Source: DASZGI01 sp035938995
GTDB lineage: Bacteria > Actinomycetota > Actinomycetes > Streptomycetales > Catenulisporaceae
DNA length: 43,732 bases
Reading direction: 5' to 3'
Assembly (NCBI RefSeq): GCF_035938995.1
Contig: NZ_DASZGI010000282.1
Span: forward strand, 1 to 43,732
A program made the position numbers and the translations under genes. A model generated the notes under the pieces. The model ran no database searches and was not told where the DNA came from. It saw nothing but the letters and a program-made list of their open reading frames with translations. This document shows positions 24,725-32,765 of the stretch, piece after piece. Numbering within the stretch: the stretch's first letter is position 1; each line of letters begins with the position of its first letter.

Positions 24725-25990
24725 TCAGTCCTCGTCGAACTCGGCCCAGTCCAGCGACGCGACCCGGCCGACCAGCGCCGCCAGCTCGTCGTGCGAGGCC
24801 GCGACACCCGCGACCGCGGCGACCGACCCGGGGTCGGTGCCCAGCCGCCAGTCCACCCGCTCGCCGGGCCGCTTGAGCACCGTCACCCGCTCGACGCCGT
24901 CCAGCTTCCGCAGCTTGGCCAGCCCCGACAGCGCGCGCACCCGCGTCGCGGCGACCGGCGAGGCGGCGACGTAGTTGTACGCGATGCGCTGTGCCTTAAC
25001 CACCGGTACCGCAGGCAAGCCGAGCACCTGGCTCAGCACCGCCTCCGCCAGACGCCCGATCCCGCTGCGCACCGCCAGGTCGTCCACCCAGCCGCCGAGC
25101 CGCCCGTTGACCTCGATCACCCGCGGACCGTTCGGGGTCAGCTTCATCTCCACGTCCGCCGCGCCGTGCCGGATGTTCAGCGCCTGCACGGCCCGCACCG
25201 CCAGCTTCTCGACCTGCGCCAACTCGGCGGCGGGCAGCACCGGCGGTCCGTAACCGCCGCGTTCCCGGAAGGGCTCGGCCGGCGCGAACTTGCCCGTAGC
25301 GAAGATGGGCTCGACGACCCCGTCGCGGGATAGCGTGTCCACCGCGACGTAGTCGCCCCACGGGCTCGGCGTCTCGCGCCCGACGAACGCTTCTTCGACC
25401 ACGACCTGCGCCTCGCGGGCGCCGCCCTCGTGGTCGTCCAACAGTTCCGCGATGATGCGGTGGAACTCCTCGGCCGTGTGCACCAGTACCGTGCTGCGGC
25501 TCCCGACGCCCAGATCCGGCTTGACGATCGCGGGCAGGCCGACCCGCGCCAGCGCCTCGTCCGCCTGGTCGGCCCGCTCGACGCGCACGCACCGCACCTC
25601 GTCGATCCCCGCGTCGCGCAGCCGTTCCCGCTGCGCCGCCTTCGTGGTGATCGCCGGGATGTCGGCGACATCCTGATACGGCAGGCCGAGGGCGGCCGCC
25701 AGCTCGGCCGTCGCGCCGACACGCGACTCGGCGAAGGTCACGATGCCGGCCGGCCGCAGCGGGGCGACCAACGCCGCGGCCTCGCGCGCATCCGCGTCCT
25801 GCGGCACGTCCACGACCGCGCCGCACATCTCCAGCAGCGGCCGTATCTGCTCCACGTGCGCCGAAAAGGGCCGGGAGCACACGAAGACCAGGGAACAGCC
25901 GAGCCGCCCGGCGGCCTCGGCCAGCCGGGTCGGCGGGGTGCTCCCCACGTCGTAGACGACCAGCACCGTCGGCTTGTCGGGGTTGTCCAC
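24725..25990 (-). CDS. ATP-grasp ligase
   Basis: Translation probably starts at the GTG at 25990, preceded by GGAGGAGGTGCC, giving 421 residues. The protein has the ATP-grasp pattern: a pre-ATP-grasp N-terminal domain (TVLVVYDVGSTPPTRLAEAAGRLGC), the nucleotide-binding loop LPAIVKPDLGVGSRSTVLV, and the metal-binding strand DVEMKLTPNGPRVIEVNGRLGGW. Such enzymes activate a carboxylate as acyl phosphate and join it to an amine, as in L-amino acid ligases (BacD type). Here it could build or load the donor unit for the NRPS, or close a ring as DcsG does in cycloserine synthesis. The gene sits between the NRPS and carrier protein genes in one minus-strand operon. Confidence 0.92.
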   Translation of the reverse strand: MDNPDKPTVLVVYDVGSTPPTRLAEAAGRLGCSLVFVCSRPFSAHVEQIRPLLEMCGAVVDVPQDADAREAAALVAPLRPAGIVTFAESRVGATAELAAALGLPYQDVADIPAITTKAAQRERLRDAGIDEVRCVRVERADQADEALARVGLPAIVKPDLGVGSRSTVLVHTAEEFHRIIAELLDDHEGGAREAQVVVEEAFVGRETPSPWGDYVAVDTLSRDGVVEPIFATGKFAPAEPFRERGGYGPPVLPAAELAQVEKLAVRAVQALNIRHGAADVEMKLTPNGPRVIEVNGRLGGWVDDLAVRSGIGRLAEAVLSQVLGLPAVPVVKAQRIAYNYVAASPVAATRVRALSGLAKLRKLDGVERVTVLKRPGERVDWRLGTDPGSVAAVAGVAASHDELAALVGRVASLDWAEFDED

Positions 25991-26064
25991 GGCACCTCCT
26001 CCCACCGCGCGGCGCCGCACGGCACGGCGCGCGTCAGTACGCGAACTCGGCCGGGCGGCGGGCG

Positions 26065-26376
26065 TCAGGACCCGCATCTGCCCTCCAGCCGCAGCGCGTC
26101 GATCCGCGCGGCGAGCCCCGCCACCGTCGGCGCCTCGAACACCGCCTTCACGGTGATCCGCACGCCGAACACCGCGGTCGACCGCGCCGCGGTCTCCACC
26201 GCGAGCAGCGAGTGGCCGCCCAGGTCGAAGAAGTTGTCGGAAAGCTCGATCGCGTCGTCCAGGCCCAGCACCGCGCCCCAGATCTGCGCCAGCGCCCGCT
26301 CGGTCTCCGTGGCCGGGGCCCGCGTCCCGTCCGCGCCGCCCGGAGACTCGGCCACCAGGGCTTGACGGTCACTCAT
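26065..26376 (-). CDS. Free-standing peptidyl carrier protein
   Basis: The 103-residue protein consists almost wholly of one PCP domain. DNFFDLGGHSLLAVE places the phosphopantetheine serine at residue 55. The ATG at 26376 follows GAGGGA. It is the first gene of the minus-strand NRPS operon (PCP, ATP-grasp, NRPS, MbtH). A lone carrier in front of a C-starting NRPS suggests that it presents the donor amino or acyl group. Which enzyme loads it is open, because the only nearby adenylation protein is truncated. Confidence 0.93.
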   Translation of the reverse strand: MSDRQALVAESPGGADGTRAPATETERALAQIWGAVLGLDDAIELSDNFFDLGGHSLLAVETAARSTAVFGVRITVKAVFEAPTVAGLAARIDALRLEGRCGS

Positions 26377-26595
26377 CGACTCACGTCCCTCGCGTCGGCG
26401 GCATGCATGTCAGCATCAACAGAACCGCCTGACCGGCCGCCGCCACATCCGTAAATCGCCGTATGGCCGCCCCCGGGCGACGCCGTATCCGGGCCGTACC
26501 GCACCCCCGCCGGACACCGCCGACCGGCGGCCGCGCCGGATAATCGGCGGCGGAGCGCGACCCGGTGCGTCCGGCGCGCGGGAAGGGCGTTCCCA

Positions 26596-27882
26596 GTGAA
26601 CGATCGACACGCGGGCAACGGCGCCCACCCCACCCCCCTCGACCTGTTCGACGAGGCTGCCGCGGACCTGTCCGACCAAGCTCGCGCCCGCCCCACCCCC
26701 GTGGACCTGTTCGACCAGGCCGGCGCCCACTCCACCCTCCTGGACCTGTCCGACCAGGCCGCCGGCCGCCGAACCCTCCTGAATCTGTTCGACCAAGCCG
26801 CCGCGGCGCGGTGCGACGCCGTCGCCGTCGAATACGCCGGGGCCACGACGAGCTACGCCCAGCTCGCCGCCGCCTCCCGGAGAGTCGCCGACCGGCTCGC
26901 GCGGCTCGGCGTCGGACCGGGCGACCGCGTCGCTGTGCAACTGGAGCCGGGAGTCGACCTGATAGCCGCGCTGCTGGCAGTTCTGCGCCGCGGGGCCGCC
27001 TATGTCCCCCTCGACGCGCAGAGCCCACCCTCCCGTAACCGCCTCATTCTCGACGACGCAGCCCCCCGCGCCGTCATCGGCGACGTCCAAACCGGGCCTC
27101 ACCGGACGGCCGCGGTGCTCAGCCGCACTGACCTCAGCACCCTGATCGAAGCGGGCGGGCCAGAAGCAAACGGAACCGAGCCCGCTCCCGTGGCAGCACC
27201 TCTCGCCTCGACCTTCGACGCGGCTCCGCCTATCAACCCGCCCTTTGACGCGGCCCCGCATCTCGCCCCGACCCCCTACGTGGCAGCACCTCTCGCCCCG
27301 ACCTCCGATGACGTGTGCTACGTGATCTACACCTCGGGCGCAACCGGCCGCCCCAAAGGCATCCCGATCAAGCACCGCAATGTCACAGCCCTCTTCGACG
27401 CGACCGGTTCACTGTTCGACTTCACCCCCGACGACGCCTGGCTGCTCTACCACTCGGCCGCAGTCGCCCTCTCGGCCTGGGAGCTGTGGGGCGCGCTGAT
27501 CCACGGCGCCCGGCTAGTCATCGCCGACCCGTGGACGAAGCTGTCCCCGGACGCCTGCGCCGACCTCGTCCTCGCCTCCGGCGTCACCGTCCTGAACCAG
27601 ACTCCCACTGCGTTCGAAACGCTCGGCCCCGCGATCATCGACCGGGTACGCCAGGGCGCCCGCATCGCCGTGCGCTACGTCGTGTTCGGCGGCGAACCAC
27701 CGGCGCCCGCCTCGCTCGGCCCGTGGGCGGACACGTTTGGCTTCGAATACATCGCCGTGATCACCATGCACGGACTGGCCGAGGCCACCGAGCACGCCAC
27801 CTACCACCGCGTCACCGCGGCCGACCTGTCCGGCGGCACCTGCGCCCCGCTGCCCGGTTTTACCGCCTCCGTGAACCTGTAG
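26596..27882 (+). CDS. Truncated, degenerate adenylation domain (remnant of a Thr-type A domain)
   Basis: Translation starts at a GTG at 26596 behind GGAAGGG and stops after 428 residues, where an A domain normally continues about 100 more. The C-terminal subdomain with the catalytic lysine is missing. Core motifs A3 (YTSGATGRPKG) and a variant of A5 (MHGLAEATEH) remain. The specificity positions read A-L-W-N-V-G-M-E-H, close to the threonine code D-F-W-N-V-G-M-V-H. Asp235, which holds the substrate amino group, has become Ala. The N-terminus carries five copies of an LFDQA-like motif and the middle carries a Pro/Ala repeat. The gene is probably decaying, or was recruited for a non-adenylating role. 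It is divergent from the carrier protein gene. Confidence 0.85.
   Translation: MNDRHAGNGAHPTPLDLFDEAAADLSDQARARPTPVDLFDQAGAHSTLLDLSDQAAGRRTLLNLFDQAAAARCDAVAVEYAGATTSYAQLAAASRRVADRLARLGVGPGDRVAVQLEPGVDLIAALLAVLRRGAAYVPLDAQSPPSRNRLILDDAAPRAVIGDVQTGPHRTAAVLSRTDLSTLIEAGGPEANGTEPAPVAAPLASTFDAAPPINPPFDAAPHLAPTPYVAAPLAPTSDDVCYVIYTSGATGRPKGIPIKHRNVTALFDATGSLFDFTPDDAWLLYHSAAVALSAWELWGALIHGARLVIADPWTKLSPDACADLVLASGVTVLNQTPTAFETLGPAIIDRVRQGARIAVRYVVFGGEPPAPASLGPWADTFGFEYIAVITMHGLAEATEHATYHRVTAADLSGGTCAPLPGFTASVNL
26638..26800 (+). repeat. Five-copy LFDQA-encoding repeat at the start of the adenylation gene
   Basis: GACCTGTTCGACGAGGCTGC-like segments recur, encoding LFDEAA (17-22), LSDQAR (25-30), LFDQAG (38-43), LSDQAA (51-56) and LFDQAA (64-69). 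Spacing between later copies is 39 bases. The last copy is the native domain start (LFDQAAAARCDAVAVEY), so the others look like duplications of it. Confidence 0.85.
27190..27303 (+). repeat. 30-residue Pro/Ala repeat inside the adenylation gene
   Basis: GTGGCAGCACCTCTCGCC occurs at 27190 and again at 27280, exactly 90 bases later. FDAAPP and FDAAPH copies lie between. The stretch (residues 199-239) inserts just before core motif A3. Confidence 0.8.
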
Positions 27883-27939
27883 GACGACCAGTCATCTTGA
27901 GCGGCGCGTGCATGGCTTGGACCGCTCCGACGCCGCCAC

Positions 27940-28653
27940 TTAGGCGGCGGCGCCCGCGTCGTCCTCGCCCGCTTCGTCCGCGGCGCCCGCTCCGGGATCC
28001 TCCTTGTCAGCGTCATCCGGCTCAGGCGACCTCAATCTCCGGAGCGCGTACTCCCGCAGGTTGTCCACCTCAAGCAGCCGACTGAGCAGCCCTGACTCGG
28101 TCGTCATTGCCTTGAAGGCGACCCGGACGCTCACCCCGTGATCCGGCCGCTCGACCACCTCGATCCGGTCGCCGGCCCGCACCGGACCCGCCTCCAGAAC
28201 CGCCATGTACGCCCCCGGTGAGGCGGCGCCGGTGAACCTCTTGACCCAACCCTGCTCGCCCAGCCAGCCGGCGAACGTGCGGCAGGGCACCCGCGGCTCG
28301 GTGATCCGCAGCAGCGCCGACGGCCCGACCCGCCAGGTCTCCCCGATCAGCGCGTGCGAGACGTCCAGGTGCCGGGTGGTCAGGTTCTCTCCGAACACCC
28401 CGTCGGTCAGCTCACGACCCAGGGCCGCGGACCACAGGTCGAGATCCTCCCTGGCGTAGGCGTACACCGCCTTGTCGGCGCCCCCGTGGAACCGGTGGTC
28501 GCAGATCACGTCGCCCTCGAGGGCGCTGCCGACCTCCGGCGGCCGCACGAACACGGGCCCTGCGACCGGGCGCTTGTCGATCCCGGTCACGCCCACGTCG
28601 CTGTGCGCGGTCTCGCGGGCCGCACCGATGTTGACGGACAGCACTATCGCCAT
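27940..28653 (-). CDS. MOSC-domain protein (YiiM-like)
   Basis: Starting at MAIVLSVNIG (ATG 28653; an ATG at 28662 is also possible), the protein has 237 residues. It contains GIDKRPVAGPVFVRPPEVG, the MOSC signature DHRFHGGADKAVYAY, GVFGENLTT, and EPRVPCRTFAGWLG with the likely molybdenum-liganding cysteine. The C-terminus is an acidic tail. MOSC proteins carry a molybdenum cofactor; E. coli YiiM and YcbX reduce N-hydroxylated bases. Next to genes for N-oxidation, a role in reducing or detoxifying an N-hydroxylated compound is attractive but unproven. Confidence 0.9.
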   Translation of the reverse strand: MAIVLSVNIGAARETAHSDVGVTGIDKRPVAGPVFVRPPEVGSALEGDVICDHRFHGGADKAVYAYAREDLDLWSAALGRELTDGVFGENLTTRHLDVSHALIGETWRVGPSALLRITEPRVPCRTFAGWLGEQGWVKRFTGAASPGAYMAVLEAGPVRAGDRIEVVERPDHGVSVRVAFKAMTTESGLLSRLLEVDNLREYALRRLRSPEPDDADKEDPGAGAADEAGEDDAGAAA

Positions 28654-28775
28654 ACAGTCCATCTTCCTTTCCGGCGCCGGGCCCGAAACAGCCGCGGCGC
28701 CGTGCCCGCATCCGACCGGGCACGGCACTGTTCGATCGGTGGCTGTCTGACGGTCGCCGGACGCGGCGCCGCACG

Positions 28776-30047
28776 CTACGCGGCCGCCGGTTCAGGCTTC
28801 GCGTCGGCGTCCGCGTGCGTGAACACCTCTACCCGAGAGCCGATCCGCCGCGCCTCCTTCAGCACCTCGGCGCCCCACTGCTGCCACAGCCCGGCCAGCC
28901 GCGAGGTGATGATCACGGTGTCAACACACTGGTCGGGCAGCGTGGTGCGCATACCGACCTGGTGGTGGGCGGTGTGACCGCCGGACCGGGCGGCCTGGTC
29001 GAGCAAACTCCGGTCGAAGTCCGCGAGCACCGCGGGCGGCAGCCCGTCCGGGAGCGTGCCGCCGCAGCCGAAGACGGCGATCCGGTCTCCCAGCTCCGCC
29101 CGCAGGATCGCCCGCCCGATCTGCGCGGACACGTCGGCCAGCCCGCGCGCCTCGCGCGTCCACGCCTCCAACTCCAGATACCGCTCGCCCCACCGCATGT
29201 ACTCGTAGTGCTCTGACACCATGATCCCGAGCTCGATCGCCGGCTCGGGGAACTTGCGCAGCAGATAGGCGAGGTTCTCCACGAACGTCGACCACTGCGC
29301 CAGCATGTCCCGCTCATGCGGCCACTCGATGATCCAGGCCTCCGGCAGGTAACGCAGCGGGACGCCCGTCCGGTGAAGCCGCAGCGCGAACTCCTGGTCC
29401 TCGATGCCCCACTTCGCGAAAGCCTCGTCGAACCCGCCGGCCGCCCAGAAGTCCTCCGCCCGCAGCGAACAGTTGATCGTGTAGAAATGCCGCCACGGCA
29501 GCGGCACCCGCTGCAGGTCGAAGCCGTACTTCGCCAGCTCCACATGGCGGATGTCGGTCAGCGCCGGATTCTCTCCGAACCGATCAAGCACTCTCTGCGG
29601 CGAGATCAGGCTCAGCGCCTCCGCCAGCACCGGGCCGGGCGGGAACTCCGGGTTGTAACCCCAGGCGTAACCGGCCACCGCCTGACGCGCCGCCGGGTCG
29701 GCGTGCGCGGCCAGGTGGCGCCTCACGAAATCAGGGCCCATCATCGCGCCCGCGTCGACGAACAACAGCAGCGGCGCCTTCGCCAGCCTCGCCCCGCAGT
29801 TGCGGGCGAGGCTGACCCGCATGCCCAGGTCCTCCTGGTAGTGGTACGTCAACCGCAGACGGCCGGCGAACGAGTCCACCATCGTCCGGGTGCCGTCGCT
29901 CGAGCCGTCGTCGGCGACGATCACCTCGAACTCGGCCGTCGGGACATCCTGTCGGGCCAGCTGGTTCAGCATCTTGCGGACCAGCTCGCGGCGGTTGTAC
30001 GTGGGAATGATCACCGAGATGCTCGGCGTGCCCGCGCTCTCGCGCAT
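28776..30047 (-). CDS. Family 2 glycosyltransferase with galactosyltransferase-like C-domain
   Basis: The start is the ATG at 30047, preceded by GGAGGG; 423 residues. GT-A features include ISVIIPTYNR (10-19) and VADDGSSDGT (44-53). The C-terminal acceptor half carries FYTINCSLRAEDFWAAGGFDEAFAKWGIEDQEFALR, the Glyco_transf_7C pattern. At the usual DxD position the sequence is DAG (98-100), unlike classical metal-binding motifs. The extra C-terminal part, about 110 residues, is unassigned. The protein resembles secondary-metabolite glycosyltransferases of the ValG sort (weak recall). It may glycosylate the cluster product or a surface polymer. Confidence 0.88.
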   Translation of the reverse strand: MRESAGTPSISVIIPTYNRRELVRKMLNQLARQDVPTAEFEVIVADDGSSDGTRTMVDSFAGRLRLTYHYQEDLGMRVSLARNCGARLAKAPLLLFVDAGAMMGPDFVRRHLAAHADPAARQAVAGYAWGYNPEFPPGPVLAEALSLISPQRVLDRFGENPALTDIRHVELAKYGFDLQRVPLPWRHFYTINCSLRAEDFWAAGGFDEAFAKWGIEDQEFALRLHRTGVPLRYLPEAWIIEWPHERDMLAQWSTFVENLAYLLRKFPEPAIELGIMVSEHYEYMRWGERYLELEAWTREARGLADVSAQIGRAILRAELGDRIAVFGCGGTLPDGLPPAVLADFDRSLLDQAARSGGHTAHHQVGMRTTLPDQCVDTVIITSRLAGLWQQWGAEVLKEARRIGSRVEVFTHADADAKPEPAAA

Positions 30048-30552
30048 CGGGGTGCGTCCCTCCTGGACAAGGCGCGTGAGTCCCGGCCGGTGGCAGGGCG
30101 CCCGCGCGGATGGGTGGAACGTCGCGTTGCCCCCAAGGAGGCGGCTGGCCGCACCGGCGATCATCCGCACCTGTCGGACACCGCCGCGCCGGACGGCCGT
30201 ACATGGAGAGGCCACAACTCGGCGTGCACTCCCGGCGTCTCGCGGCGGCGTCCCCGAACGCACCGCCGCGACCGGAATCCTCGCTGCGCGCCGCAGACAT
30301 TGTCTGAGGATGCAACATGCGCGCGGGTTGAGCGCCGCATGCGCCACGCATGCGCCACGTTTCACAATCGGCCCACAACGCGAACAGTGTCAGACGCACG
30401 TCGCCGCAAGTGCTTCGCGCAAGGCTCGCTAAAGGCTGCGAACTAACCGTGAGCTCCGCACGTGTTCTCCATACCAAAGCGCAAATCCGGCTCCACCGTG
30501 CCGCCCGGACGCGGCCCGCGTCCGGCTTCCCCGACCCCCGCGAGGAATGATC
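30048..30552. other. Divergent intergenic region with short direct repeat
   Basis: No gene is supportable between the divergent glycosyltransferase and dehydrogenase genes. An 11-base tandem duplication (CGCATGCGCCA at 30336 and 30347) is the only clear structure. Promoters for both neighbours are expected here but none is convincing. Confidence 0.5.
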
Positions 30553-31602
30553 ATGCGCGCACTCTGTCTCCATGGCGCTAGAGACCTCCGGCTCGACGAG
30601 ATCCCCGAGCCCCAACTGCGCCCCGGAACCGTCAAGATCAAGGTCGAATGGTCCGGGATCTGCGGTTCCGACCTGCACAACTACGCCGATGGCCAGGTCC
30701 CGCCCGGGTTCGTGCACCCCCTGGTGGGCGAGAAGGGCCCGCACGTCCAAGGCCACGAGTTCGCCGGACGCGTCGTCGAATGCGCGCCCGGCGTCGAAGG
30801 CTTCCCCGAAGGCGCCGTCGTCGCCGTCGAACCGCTCATCTCCTGTGGGACCTGCGCCCAGTGCCAGCGCGGACACTACAACCTCTGCGCCGACTTCGGC
30901 TTCATCGGCCTGATGGGCGGCGGCGGAGGGATGTCCGAGTACGTCGTCGTCCCGGCCGAACGCGTCCACCGCATGCCCGACGGCATCGGCACCGACACCG
31001 CGGCCCTCGTCGAACCCCTGGCAGTGGCCTGGCACGCACTGCGCCGCGCCAACCTGCGCAAGGGCGACAGCGTCGTGATCATCGGCGGCGGCCCGATCGG
31101 CCTGTGCCTGTTGCTCGCCGCCAAGGCGTGGGGCGCCGGCTTCACCGCGGTCAGCGAAGTACGCGCGGCCCGGCGCAAGGCCGCCCTCGACTTCGGCGCG
31201 GACCTGGTGATCGACCCCACCGAGCGCAACGTGGTCGAAGCAGTGCGCGAACACGTGCCCGGCGGCGTCGCAGCCTCCTTCGAAGCCTCCGGCATCGGCA
31301 CCGCGGCGATCGGTCCGCTGCTGGGCGTGCTGGCCAAGGGCGGCACCGCGGTGAACGTCGCCCAGGGCCGCGCGGCCGAGTTCCACCAGAGCATGCTGAT
31401 GGTGACCGAGATCAACCTCACCGGCAGCCTGGCCTACAACGGCCCCGACTTCCCCGAGGTGATCGCGGCCGTCGCCGACGGACGCCTGCGCCCCGACGCC
31501 CTGATCACCGCCCGCATCCCTCTCGAGGACGCCCAGCAGAACGGATACGAGGAACTGCTCAACGGCGACGGGTCGCACATGAAGATCCTGATCCACCCGT
31601 AA
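30553..31602 (+). CDS. Zinc-dependent alcohol/polyol dehydrogenase (butanediol/sorbitol dehydrogenase-like)
   Basis: Of two in-frame ATGs (30547 and 30553) the second fits the GAGGA ribosome site better; it yields 349 residues. Catalytic-zinc motifs SGICGSDLHNY and GHEFAGRVVE are present, as are the four structural-zinc cysteines CGTCAQCQRGHYNLC. The cofactor fold has VVIIGGGPIGLCLLLAAKAWGA. The enzyme oxidises a secondary alcohol or polyol, or reduces the ketone. It is transcribed alone, divergent from the glycosyltransferase and ended by the inverted-repeat element at 31649. Confidence 0.93.
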   Translation: MRALCLHGARDLRLDEIPEPQLRPGTVKIKVEWSGICGSDLHNYADGQVPPGFVHPLVGEKGPHVQGHEFAGRVVECAPGVEGFPEGAVVAVEPLISCGTCAQCQRGHYNLCADFGFIGLMGGGGGMSEYVVVPAERVHRMPDGIGTDTAALVEPLAVAWHALRRANLRKGDSVVIIGGGPIGLCLLLAAKAWGAGFTAVSEVRAARRKAALDFGADLVIDPTERNVVEAVREHVPGGVAASFEASGIGTAAIGPLLGVLAKGGTAVNVAQGRAAEFHQSMLMVTEINLTGSLAYNGPDFPEVIAAVADGRLRPDALITARIPLEDAQQNGYEELLNGDGSHMKILIHP

Positions 31603-31648
31603 CAGCCCGCGGTGGGCGCCGCACGGGGACGGCGCCCGCTCGTGGCTG

Positions 31649-31713
31649 CTCTTCGGCGCTGACCGCGGCTTCGGGGCGGCTGTAATTGCCGCCGCCCCGG
31701 CCGACGTCGAAGA
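31649..31713. terminator. Inverted-repeat terminator element, second copy
   Basis: Outer arms 31650-31665 and 31698-31713 are complementary at 12 of 16 positions plus two wobbles. An inner 9-bp stem joins CGGGGCGGC (31672-31680) to GCCGCCCCG (31691-31699). The first 36 bases are 31/36 identical to those of the element at 928. It lies between two convergent genes and probably ends both transcripts. Confidence 0.7.
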
Positions 31714-31733
31714 ATCCGGTCGGCCCAGCCGCG

Positions 31734-32585
31734 TCAGCCGCCCAGCAGCGAATTCAGCTCGCCGTAAGTCGCGTGGTCCGCGATCTGCGTGTACGTGCCC
31801 TGAGTGAACGCCTCCCGTGCCGCCCGCCGCACCAGTCCGTACGCCGCCTGTGCGATCGACGAGCCCAGACTCACCCGGGCCACACCCAGCCGCGCCAGTT
31901 CCGCGATCGCCGGCGACCCGGGACCCGCCAGCACGTTCAACGGCGCGTCGATCGCCTCGACCAGAGCCGCCACCGTCTCCAGATCCGTCGTCCCCGGCAC
32001 GAACACCCCGGACGCCCCCGCGTTCAGGAACGCCGTCGCCCGCTGGATCGTCGCGGCCAGCCGGTCCTCAGGCGCGCCCACACCGCGCAGGAACGTGTCG
32101 ATCCGGGCATTGATGTAGAGCGGCACGCCCGCCTCCTCGGCCGCCCGCCGGGCCGCCGCGATCCGCTCGACCTGCTCGGCCAGCGGCACCGGTGTCGCGC
32201 CGGCCGCCGGATAGGCGGTGTCCTCCAGGTTCACCCCGACCGCGCCCGCGCCCAGCACCGCGCGGATCGTCTCGGCCACCCCCTCTGGCTTGTCCGCGAA
32301 CCCGTTCTCGACGTCCGCGGTCACCGGGACCGCCACGGCCGCCGCCACCCGGGCGACCAGGCCGACCGCCTGCTCCCGGGTGATCCGGTCGCCGTCCGGG
32401 GCGCCGAGGCTCCACGCGGCGCCGGCGCTCGTGGTCGCCACCGCCGCCGCGCCCGCATCCTCCACCACCCGCGCGCTGGCCACGTCCCACGCGTTCGCGA
32501 GTACCACCGGGGTGCCCGGCACGTGCAGGGCGTGGAACCGCTGAGCCTTCTCGATGAGCCTGCTCTTGTCTTCGATCGTCGTCAT
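31734..32585 (-). CDS. Isocitrate lyase / phosphoenolpyruvate mutase family protein
   Basis: The ATG at 32585 opens a 283-residue TIM-barrel protein. Signatures are PVVLANAWDVASARVVEDAGAAAVATTSAG, TADVENGFADKPEGV, GVNLEDTAYP and INARIDTFLRG. The family holds carboligases, mutases and lyases acting on C-C or C-P bonds of oxo-acids. The C-terminal part (LNVLAGPGSPAIAELARLGVARVSLGSSI) matches actinobacterial members of unknown substrate. True PEP mutases carry a short EDK-x-x-x-x-NS motif that is not seen here, so phosphonate synthesis is not indicated. Confidence 0.9.
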   Translation of the reverse strand: MTTIEDKSRLIEKAQRFHALHVPGTPVVLANAWDVASARVVEDAGAAAVATTSAGAAWSLGAPDGDRITREQAVGLVARVAAAVAVPVTADVENGFADKPEGVAETIRAVLGAGAVGVNLEDTAYPAAGATPVPLAEQVERIAAARRAAEEAGVPLYINARIDTFLRGVGAPEDRLAATIQRATAFLNAGASGVFVPGTTDLETVAALVEAIDAPLNVLAGPGSPAIAELARLGVARVSLGSSIAQAAYGLVRRAAREAFTQGTYTQIADHATYGELNSLLGG

Positions 32586-32765
32586 GCCACCAGTCCACCA
32601 GAACCCTCCGACGATCACGAGCCCCGATCCGACGAGAACGCCGCCCGACGCCAACGCCCGCGCCACAGTCCGGGTGACCTCGTCCCCGCGCCTACCCGCC
32701 GCCGCCCAACCGCCGTGTCGGATTCCCGCTGGACTCGGGCCGTGTCCCCAGGTGACCGTGGAGGG

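Noticed and set aside
31734..32585. True phosphoenolpyruvate mutase starting a phosphonate pathway
   Set aside because: The diagnostic EDK...NS motif is not visible and no phosphonopyruvate decarboxylase gene is near.
31686..32765. N-terminal extension of the Ada-AlkA frame to 31686
   Set aside because: It runs antisense through the PEP-mutase-family gene; homologues begin at the FERCVRAVQ sequence, which fits the GTG at 32766.
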